Assembly (NCBI GenBank): GCA_021785115.1
Contig: JAJYGO010000062.1
Location: 1 to 7,620 of the forward strand
DNA: 7,620 nt
Reading direction: 5' to 3'
Origin: Chloroflexota bacterium
GTDB taxonomy: Bacteria; Chloroflexota; Limnocylindria; Limnocylindrales; CSP1-4
Shown here: positions 1-4,931 of the stretch, piece after piece
Layout: the number at the start of each line of letters is the position of its first letter
How positions within the stretch are numbered: the stretch's first letter is position 1
Notes under the pieces: generated by a model
The model's input: only the letters and a program-made list of their open reading frames with translations
What the model was told of the DNA's origin: nothing
Databases searched by the model: none
Made by a program: the position numbers and the translations under genes

Positions 1-125
1 GGAGCGGAACGCCCTTCCGGCGCGTCGAGAACGTTGTGCAGGTGGTGGGCTGGTTCCGGCACTTCCTGGTGCAGGGCCGGCGGGGCCTGCCTCCGCTGCC
101 GCGGGAGAAGCGCATCCGACCGTGA
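1..125 (+). CDS. 3' end of an unidentified upstream gene (partial)
   Basis: An open frame enters from the left edge in the phase that starts at base 3 and ends at TGA 123-125, giving about 40 C-terminal residues. Third codon positions are almost all G or C (only about four of 40 sense codons end in A or T), which is the bias of the other genes here. The other two forward phases lack this bias and give low-complexity Arg/Cys/Gly/Ala peptides. The visible tail has a hydrophobic/aromatic patch (VVQVVGWFRHFLV) followed by a basic, proline-containing end (LPPLPREKRIRP). I do not recognise a family from this fragment. That the segment codes is fairly secure; the product is unknown. A hairpin lies 15 nt past the stop. 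Confidence 0.6.
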   Translation, partial: SGTPFRRVENVVQVVGWFRHFLVQGRRGLPPLPREKRIRP

Positions 126-139
126 CGGCCCGGCTGCGA

Positions 140-160
140 GGGTAGGCCGGGCGGCTACCC
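140..160 (+). terminator. GC-rich hairpin, possible terminator of the upstream gene
   Basis: GGGTAG (140-145) pairs with CTACCC (155-160) and CC (147-148) pairs with GG (153-154). The stem has eight pairs, one bulged G and a GGGC loop. It sits 15 nt after the TGA of the upstream gene and well before the next start. No T-run follows, so it is not a classical intrinsic terminator, though high-GC bacteria often use hairpins without U-tracts. Position and stem are visible in the sequence; the function is inferred. Confidence 0.35.
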
Positions 161-275
161 GCGTGGGTGGGTCGCTCACGACCATCGGCATGGCTTCACG
201 GGCCCTGCGCCCCTGTGGAGGTGGGTGCGACGACCGTAGCGTCGCCGTCGTCAAGCGTCCCACTCGGAGCCACCG

Positions 276-1088
276 ATGTCTCGGCAGCGTCCCGTTCGCT
301 CCCTGTTTCTGCGTGCCCTCGGTGGCGTCGCCGTCGCGGCGCTCGCCACGGGCTGTGCCGGCACGGCCGCCGGGCCGGCGTGGACCGAATCCGCCGCCGG
401 TCACGCCCTCCCCGGGCCGGTGACCGCCGCGCCGGTCCCCGCAGCCGGTCCCGTGGCCGCGGTCCGGGCCGTGGCCCGCCCCGCCCCGCTCGGCGCCTCC
501 GGCACGCTCGTCTCGACTGGTGGTGGGACCTCATCCGCCACCACCGGGGCCGCGCCGACGACCGGCGGCGCTGGGTCCGCCGCCGGGTCCGCCGCGGCGG
601 CGGCGGGCACCCACGTGTACCTCACGATCGTGACCGGCGACATGATCGGGAAGACGGACTACCCGGCGTACATCCCCTCCGACTTCGTGCTGCCGGCGTA
701 CTCCACGGTGGTCGTGACCGTGACCGACTTCGACAGCGCCACGCCGCTGCCCAAGGGGCTGCAGGTCTACGCGCGGGCACAGGGGATCGTCGGTGGCACC
801 TTCACGGTCACGCCCATCGACCCGAAGTCCCCGAATGCCGCGGCCGGGCCGACCACGACCCACACCTCCCTGGACCCGGCGGACGTCGCGCACACGCTGA
901 CGGCTCCCGGGCTCGGGCTGAACGTGCCGATCGCGCCGTTCGCGCGGGTGACCTTCACGGTCCGCACCGGCGCGCCGGGCACGTACACCTGGCACTGCAT
1001 GGACCCCTGCGGTGGTGGACCGACCGGCTGGGGCACCGCGATGGCGGCGCGGAGCGGCTACATGGAGGGCACGATCACCGTCGCGTAG
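276..1088 (+). CDS. Exported lipoprotein with C-terminal cupredoxin-like domain
   Basis: This 270-residue protein starts at ATG 276, with GGAG (266-269) six bases upstream. Residues 1-27 look like a lipoprotein signal: Arg-rich start, hydrophobic core (ALGGVAVAALA) and a LATGC box with the candidate lipidated Cys27. Residues ~28-110 are a low-complexity Ala/Pro/Gly/Thr/Ser linker, probably a flexible spacer from the membrane. Residues ~112-269 look like a beta-rich cupredoxin domain. Candidate metal ligands are His206 (VAHTLT), Cys241 in the TYTWHCMDPCGGG loop and Met263 (GYMEG). The usual second His after the Cys is absent; instead there is Cys245, giving C-x3-C-G as in the CuA site of cytochrome oxidase subunit II. 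It may carry copper in electron transfer or copper handling, or be a non-metal structural relative with a disulfide. It is about 100 bases from the regulator gene and has no clear link to the sugar locus. Confidence 0.8.
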   Translation: MSRQRPVRSLFLRALGGVAVAALATGCAGTAAGPAWTESAAGHALPGPVTAAPVPAAGPVAAVRAVARPAPLGASGTLVSTGGGTSSATTGAAPTTGGAGSAAGSAAAAAGTHVYLTIVTGDMIGKTDYPAYIPSDFVLPAYSTVVVTVTDFDSATPLPKGLQVYARAQGIVGGTFTVTPIDPKSPNAAAGPTTTHTSLDPADVAHTLTAPGLGLNVPIAPFARVTFTVRTGAPGTYTWHCMDPCGGGPTGWGTAMAARSGYMEGTITVA

Positions 1089-1183
1089 GCGCGGGCCCAG
1101 CCACATCGTGCGTGGTCCCGGTGCGGCGACTGCTCCGAGAGGACTCACGGCGAAATCGGCCCGCAGACCTTGACGGGGCCCGC

Positions 1184-1189
1184 TACCAT
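1184..1189 (+). promoter_or_regulatory. Candidate -10 box of the LacI-family regulator gene
   Basis: TACCAT fits the TANNNT consensus of actinobacterial-type housekeeping promoters. Its last base is 8 nt before A1197/G1198, so transcription could begin at or next to GTG 1198, a leaderless arrangement. No -35 hexamer is seen at the normal 16-18 bp spacing. A TTGACG at 1170-1175 is only 8 bp upstream, which is too close for standard spacing. The same TTGACG / TANNAT / GTGAAATCG order recurs at 3736-3769, which supports the call. Confidence 0.45.
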
Positions 1190-1196
1190 TCGTGCT

Positions 1197-1217
1197 AGTG
1201 AAATCGGTACCAGTCAC
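1197..1217 (+). promoter_or_regulatory. Candidate LacI-family operator overlapping the regulator's start
   Basis: AGTGAAATCGGTA (1197-1209) matches AGTGAAATCGATA (3760-3772) at 12 of 13 bases. GTGA (1198-1201) and TCAC (1214-1217) bracket a perfect GGTACC palindrome (1207-1212), but the palindrome is off-centre, so the dyad is imperfect. LacI-family operators are usually dyads with a central CG, and the ATCG core here fits that loosely. The site covers the predicted transcription start and start codon, so binding would block initiation: autoregulation. The sequence match is visible; the binding is inferred. Confidence 0.5.
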
Positions 1218-2343
1218 ACCGCCCGCCGCCGTGCGCAAGCCGGCCACGATCAAAGACGTCGCGGCCCGGGCAGGCGTCTCGACGGCCACGGTGTCCCGGT
1301 TCCTCAACGGCAACCGGGTGCGGCAGGCGCAGCGCATCGGCGAAGCGATCGAGGCGCTCACCTTTCGGCCGAACCAGCTCGCCCGGAGTCTGAAGTCGGG
1401 TTCCACGCGGACCATCGGCGTGCTGGTGCCGGACATCTCGAACCCGTTCTTCGCGGATGTCGTGAAGGGCGTCGAGTCCGTCATGCGGGCCGGCGAGTAC
1501 AGTCTGCTCCTCTGCAACACCGACGAGAACGTCGAGCGGGAGAGGACAGTTATCAACCTCCTGCTGCAGAAGCAGGTCGACGGGATCCTGATGGCCCCTG
1601 CGACGGAGTGGTCGGACGCGCCGCTCATGCTGCGTGCGCGCCGCGTCCCGGTCGTGCTCATCGATCGGCGGATCGAGGCCGAAGATTTCGACGTCGTGCT
1701 CGTGGACAACGTCAACGGATCGGCGCATGCGGCGGAGTACCTGGTCTCGCTGGGGCATGAGCGGATCGCGATGATCTCGGGCCCGCTCGACACCACGCCG
1801 GGCCGGGAGCGGTACGAGGGGTTTCTCCAGGGGCTGCGGACCACGGGCCACGAGCTCGATGAGCGCTACCTGGAGGTGGCGGACTTCCGCGAGGACGGCG
1901 GCTACCAGGCCGCCCTGCGCCTGCTGGCCGTGCGCCCCGCTCCCACCGCGCTGTTCGTCTCGAACAATCTGATGTCGATCGGCGCCCTCCGCGCCATTCA
2001 CAACCTGGGTATCCGTCTCCCCATGGAGATGTCGTTTGTCGGCTTCGACGATCTCGCCCTGGCCGAGCTCACCTCCCCGCCCCTGACGGTGATCTCACGC
2101 CCGAGCACAGAGCAGGGCGTCCTCGCGATGCGCCTCCTGAAGTTCCGGATGGAGGACACCGCGGAGGCCGCGCCCCGGAAGATCGTGCTCGAAACCCGAC
2201 TGACCGTGCGAGGGTCGTGCGCGGGACCGCCGGCTGAACCGTCCCTGACGGGCGGACTGGTGCCGTCAACCGGGGCGACGGCCCGCCGGATCGCGGGCGA
2301 TCTCGACACGGCGCACGAACCGGCGGCGACCGGGACACCGTGA
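1198..2343 (+). CDS. LacI-family transcriptional regulator (sugar-responsive repressor)
   Basis: Counting from GTG 1198 (381 residues), residues 17-38 (TIKDVAARAGVSTATVSRFL plus NG) are a textbook LacI helix-turn-helix. The hinge helix NQLARSLKSG is at 59-68. A periplasmic-binding-protein-like effector domain runs from ~72 (TIGVLVPDISNPFF) to ~340, with the conserved Arg205 before YEGF and the GFDD motif at Asp284/285. The family normally acts as dimers that bind operators and release or bind them in response to a sugar or its phosphate. The start is uncertain: GTG 1192 and GTG 1231 are in frame, and none has a good Shine-Dalgarno sequence. I chose 1198 because the -10 box at 1184-1189 would put +1 there. 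The protein runs ~40 residues past the usual family end (RLTVRGSC) in a Pro/Ala/Gly-rich tail. It heads a likely operon with the EthD and kinase genes and probably also represses the transporter operon. The effector is unknown; the kinase neighbour suggests a pentose or related sugar. Confidence 0.9.
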   Translation: MKSVPVTPPAAVRKPATIKDVAARAGVSTATVSRFLNGNRVRQAQRIGEAIEALTFRPNQLARSLKSGSTRTIGVLVPDISNPFFADVVKGVESVMRAGEYSLLLCNTDENVERERTVINLLLQKQVDGILMAPATEWSDAPLMLRARRVPVVLIDRRIEAEDFDVVLVDNVNGSAHAAEYLVSLGHERIAMISGPLDTTPGRERYEGFLQGLRTTGHELDERYLEVADFREDGGYQAALRLLAVRPAPTALFVSNNLMSIGALRAIHNLGIRLPMEMSFVGFDDLALAELTSPPLTVISRPSTEQGVLAMRLLKFRMEDTAEAAPRKIVLETRLTVRGSCAGPPAEPSLTGGLVPSTGATARRIAGDLDTAHEPAATGTP

Positions 2344-2376
2344 CCCGATCGGGCCTGGCACGTCTGGAGGCACACG

Positions 2377-2721
2377 ATGATCAAGCTGATTGCGTTGCTG
2401 AAGCGGAAGCCGCACCTGACGCCCCAGGACTTTGAGCGGCGCTGGTTGGAGGAGCACACGCAGATCTCGAGGCGGCTTCCGGGACTGCTCGCCTACCGGA
2501 TCAACATCTCCACCGCCCGCCAACCTGCGGGCTCGGAGGCGGAGCCGATCTACGACGGCACGGCCGAGATGTGGTGGGAAAGCATCGACGCCATGGAGGC
2601 CTCCTTCGAGAGCGCGATCGGGGTGGCCGCGGGCGCCGACGCCGACCAGTTCGCCGAGGTCAGGATCCACGTGTACACCGAGGAACACATCGTCATTCCT
2701 GGTCCTGCGGACGCCGCCTGA
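2377..2721 (+). CDS. Small EthD-domain protein (dimeric alpha/beta barrel)
   Basis: This is a 114-residue protein from ATG 2377, with GGAGG (2366-2370) six bases upstream and 33 nt after the regulator's stop. The pattern matches the EthD family: MIKLIALLKRKPHLTPQDF at the N-terminus, a W-x3-H motif (WLEEH, His27), the GLLAYRIN stretch at 36-43 (family pattern GLxxYxxN), YDGTAEMWW at 59-67 and a C-terminal beta strand around VRIHVYTEEHIVI. EthD proteins fold as ferredoxin-like dimeric barrels of about 100 residues. Characterised relatives include a protein needed for ethyl tert-butyl ether breakdown and some polyketide cyclase or decarboxylase-like proteins; most have no known activity. The same fold occurs in L-rhamnose mutarotase, so a role in sugar-anomer interconversion before the kinase is conceivable but unproven. 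Family assignment is good; the function is unknown. Confidence 0.8.
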   Translation: MIKLIALLKRKPHLTPQDFERRWLEEHTQISRRLPGLLAYRINISTARQPAGSEAEPIYDGTAEMWWESIDAMEASFESAIGVAAGADADQFAEVRIHVYTEEHIVIPGPADAA

Positions 2722-2768
2722 CGGGGCGGCCCGCGCACCCAACGACAAGAACGTGAGGTGAGGGTCCC

Positions 2769-3707
2769 ATGGCGAGCCAGCCGCGCATCTGCGTCGTCGG
2801 CAGCTGCATGATCGACCTGATCTCACGAGTCCCGAGGCTGCCGACGCTCGGGGAGACGCTGATGGGGCACTCCTTCCACATGGGATACGGCGGGAAGGGC
2901 GCGAACCAGGCCACGGCAGCGGCCAGGCTCGGTGCCCGAGTGTCGATGGTTGCCAGGGTCGGCAACGACGTCTTCGGTGAGGGGACCGTTGAGAATTTCC
3001 GCTCTCATGGCATCGACACCCGGTTTGTGCTGGTGGACGGAGAGCGGTTCTCGGGTGTCGCGCCGATCTTCGTGGACGACCGCGCCGCGAACGTGATTGT
3101 CATCGTTCCCGGAGCGAACTTCGGCCTCACGCCCGACGATGTCCGTGCGGCTCGCGCCGAGATCGGCCAGGCGGATATCCTCTGCTGTCAGCTCGAGGTC
3201 CCCGTGGAGACGACGCTGGAGGCGCTTCGCATCGCGCGCGCCGCGGGCGTCATGACAATCCTGAACCCCGCTCCGGCAGCACCGCTGCCGGACGAGCTCC
3301 TGTCTATCACCGACATCTGCGTCCCGAACGAGGTCGAGATCCAGATGCTCACGGGGCACTCCGCCCAGACGATCGAGGACACCGAGCGCGCGGCGCAACT
3401 CCTCCGCGCGCGAGGGCCCCGCGACGTGATCGTCACCCTGGGAAGCCGGGGCTCGCTCATCGTCACCGCGGGAGCGAGCCACCATGTACCGGCGGTGCCG
3501 GTGGACGCCGTGGATCCGACAGGAGCGGGGGACGAGTTCATCGGGGCCCTGGCGGTGTTCCTGGCCGAAGGCCGCCAGATGACGGAGGCGGTGCGCGGGG
3601 CTGGTGCCGCCGCTGCATTGTCGGTCACCCGCATCGGAACCCAGGTCTCGTTTCCGGCTCGAGAGGAACTCGAAGCGTTCCTGGGGTCGCACGACCGGCA
3701 AGCCTGA
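2769..3707 (+). CDS. rbsK: Ribokinase-like PfkB-family carbohydrate kinase
   Basis: This 312-residue protein starts at ATG 2769, with GAGGTGA (2755-2761) as ribosome-binding site. It would transfer phosphate from ATP to a sugar in the cytoplasm, trapping the imported substrate. Landmarks in order: GSCMIDL at 11-17, GGKGANQA at 41-48 (substrate-side signature), a QLEVP segment at 141-145, NPAPA at 166-170, PNEVE at 186-190, GSRGS at 225-229 and the PfkB signature DPTGAGDEF at 249-257 with catalytic Asp255. Length and motif order match ribokinase. The N-terminal GSCMxDL form resembles, from memory, eukaryotic-type ribokinases; E. coli RbsK has GSINAD. That variation, and the neighbouring CUT1-type rather than RbsABC-type transporter, leave the exact substrate open (ribose, another pentose, a polyol or a nucleoside). 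It is 47 nt after the EthD gene in the same apparent operon. Family is secure; the rbsK name is tentative. Confidence 0.88.
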   Translation: MASQPRICVVGSCMIDLISRVPRLPTLGETLMGHSFHMGYGGKGANQATAAARLGARVSMVARVGNDVFGEGTVENFRSHGIDTRFVLVDGERFSGVAPIFVDDRAANVIVIVPGANFGLTPDDVRAARAEIGQADILCCQLEVPVETTLEALRIARAAGVMTILNPAPAAPLPDELLSITDICVPNEVEIQMLTGHSAQTIEDTERAAQLLRARGPRDVIVTLGSRGSLIVTAGASHHVPAVPVDAVDPTGAGDEFIGALAVFLAEGRQMTEAVRGAGAAAALSVTRIGTQVSFPAREELEAFLGSHDRQA

Positions 3708-3748
3708 CGAGCCCGTCCGCAGTAGTCGGCCGCGCTTGACGACCGGGA

Positions 3749-3754
3749 TAGGAT
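3749..3754 (+). promoter_or_regulatory. Candidate -10 box of the ABC transporter operon
   Basis: TAGGAT fits the TANNNT consensus and lies in the 107-nt gap between the kinase stop and the ATPase start. A purine start about 7 nt downstream would put +1 near G3761, exactly where the 29-bp dyad begins. TTGACG is present at 3736-3741 but only 7 bp upstream, so it is not a normally spaced -35. The layout parallels that before the regulator gene. Confidence 0.5.
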
Positions 3755-3760
3755 GGCCAA

Positions 3761-3789
3761 GTGAAATCGATATGGGTAATCGATCTCAC
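3761..3789 (+). promoter_or_regulatory. 29-bp dyad: probable LacI-family operator for the transporter operon
   Basis: GTGAAATCGAT (3761-3771) and ATCGATCTCAC (3779-3789) are inverted copies matching at 10 of 11 positions, separated by ATGGGTA. Each arm contains the 6-bp palindrome ATCGAT with a central CG, typical of LacI-family sites; the two CG centres are 13 bp apart. The dyad follows a candidate -10 box by six bases and ends 25 nt before the GTG start of the ATPase gene, so bound repressor would block initiation. The left arm shares its sequence with the site at 1197-1209. An RNA hairpin from the same arms is possible but less likely, given the shared half-site. Confidence 0.65.
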
Positions 3790-3814
3790 ATCCGGGCTGC
3801 GAGAGGAGTGACGA

Positions 3815-4909
3815 GTGTCCCGCGTCACGCTGAAACATCTCTCGAGGTCCTTCGGGCCGGTGGTAGCCGTCCGAGACCTGTCGCTCGAGATCCCCGACGG
3901 CACGCTGCTCTGCCTTCTCGGACCGTCAGGCAGTGGCAAGACCACGACCCTGCGCCTCATTGCCGGGCTGGAGCGACCTGATGGCGGTGAGATCTGGCTG
4001 GACGAAGACGAGATCACAAGCCTCGAACCCAGAGACCGTCACGTCGGCGTGATGTTCCAGGGGTACGCGCTGTACCCGCAGATGTCTGTCCTGGACAACA
4101 TTGCGTACCCCCTCAAGGTGCGGGGCACGCCCCGGGCCGAGCGAGACACCAGAGTTGCAGATGTAGCGCGCCTGCTCGAGATCGACGGACTGCTGGGTCG
4201 CGGCGTGCAGCAGATATCCGGGGGTCAGCAACAGCGGGTGGCACTCGCGCGGGCGATCATCCAGCGGCCCCGTCTGTTCCTGCTCGACGAGCCCATCTCC
4301 AATCTCGACGCCGTTCTGCGGAGCACCATGCGTGCCGAGATTCGTCGTCTCCAGAAGATGCTGGGGGCGACCACCGTGGTGGTTAGCCACGATCAGCTGG
4401 ACGCACTCGCGATGGCCGATCTGATCGCGATCATGAAGGACGGCGTGGTCCAGCAGTTGGGCACGCCCGACGACGTGTATGACCGGCCGAGCAACACCTT
4501 CGTGGCGCGGTTCATCGGCGAGCCCCAGATGAACCTGCTGCCGGCCACCATCGAGCCGCGCGACGGCACCGTCGGGGCGCGTGTTCTGGGCCACTGGCTG
4601 GCGGTGACGGACGAGGTGCGGGGCGCGTTGGCGGGGGCGACCGCGCCCGAGGTACAGCTGGGGGTGAGGCCCCGCGCGATCCGCATCCATCGAGACGCCG
4701 CCCCCGATCGCATCGGGGCCGCGGTCTATCTCGCGGCGCCCGAGGGATCGCGGGTGATCTATCAGTTCCAGATCGATGGGAGCCGGCTCACGGTCGAGGC
4801 CGAGCCGGAGTTCCGCCTGAGAGAAGGGGAGGAGGTGCACCTGGAACTTCGGCCGGAGACGCTCCACTTCTTCGCGTCGGGTTCGGAGGTCGGAACCCGA
4901 CTTGCGTGA
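3815..4909 (+). CDS. CUT1-type sugar ABC transporter ATP-binding protein (UgpC/MsmK-like)
   Basis: This 364-residue protein starts at GTG 3815, with GAGAGGAG (3801-3808) six bases upstream. It is the cytoplasmic ATPase that powers the importer. Nucleotide-binding domain: Walker A GPSGSGKTT at 36-44, Q-loop Gln82 in FQGYALYP, signature ISGGQQQR at 134-141 (Ile in place of the usual Leu), Walker B LFLLDEP at 154-160 with catalytic Glu159, D-loop SNLD at 162-165 and switch His192. Residues ~240-355 form a TOBE-type regulatory/dimerisation domain (LGVRPRAIRI at 282-291) as in MalK and UgpC. This length and domain layout are typical of the CUT1 family, in which one ATPase homodimer serves two different permeases. 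It is the first gene of the transporter operon, 22 nt before the binding-protein start, and probably controlled by the dyad at 3761-3789. All catalytic motifs are intact. Confidence 0.93.
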   Translation: MSRVTLKHLSRSFGPVVAVRDLSLEIPDGTLLCLLGPSGSGKTTTLRLIAGLERPDGGEIWLDEDEITSLEPRDRHVGVMFQGYALYPQMSVLDNIAYPLKVRGTPRAERDTRVADVARLLEIDGLLGRGVQQISGGQQQRVALARAIIQRPRLFLLDEPISNLDAVLRSTMRAEIRRLQKMLGATTVVVSHDQLDALAMADLIAIMKDGVVQQLGTPDDVYDRPSNTFVARFIGEPQMNLLPATIEPRDGTVGARVLGHWLAVTDEVRGALAGATAPEVQLGVRPRAIRIHRDAAPDRIGAAVYLAAPEGSRVIYQFQIDGSRLTVEAEPEFRLREGEEVHLELRPETLHFFASGSEVGTRLA

Positions 4910-4917
4910 TCGTGCCT

Positions 4918-4926
4918 GGAGGAGGG
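4918..4926 (+). promoter_or_regulatory. Strong ribosome-binding site fixing the binding-protein start
   Basis: GGAGGAGGG lies 5 nt before ATG 4932. It favours 4932 over the in-frame TTG at 4902, which would overlap the end of the ATPase gene and has no such site. Confidence 0.75.
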
Positions 4927-4931
4927 TCGCG

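Noticed and set aside
34..423. Open frame of 129 codons at the left end
   Set aside because: It overlaps the better-supported 3' end of the upstream gene and the lipoprotein start, with Cys/Arg/Ser-rich low-complexity translation.
1093..1119. Possible terminator hairpin after the cupredoxin gene (CCAC 1101-1104 with GTGG 1112-1115)
   Set aside because: Only four contiguous pairs, with unpaired bases before the outer GGG/CCC and no T-run; too weak to call.
1170..1175. TTGACG before the regulator gene, and the similar TTGACG at 3736-3741, as -35 boxes
   Set aside because: They are only 8 and 7 bp from the TANNAT boxes. At 17-18 bp they would pair with TGCTAG/GCTAGT and AAGTGA/AGTGAA, none of which is a good -10. 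They are noted as shared context but not called as -35.
531..1844. Long minus-strand open frame (437 codons) spanning the cupredoxin stop and the start of the regulator gene
   Set aside because: It crosses two well-supported + strand genes and an intergenic promoter, its translation is Arg/Gly/Pro-rich and family-less, and long antisense open frames are expected at this GC content.
4902..4931. TTG 4902 as start of the binding protein, overlapping the ATPase stop
   Set aside because: No ribosome-binding site precedes it, while GGAGGAGGG is well placed for ATG 4932, and the added residues do not improve the signal peptide.
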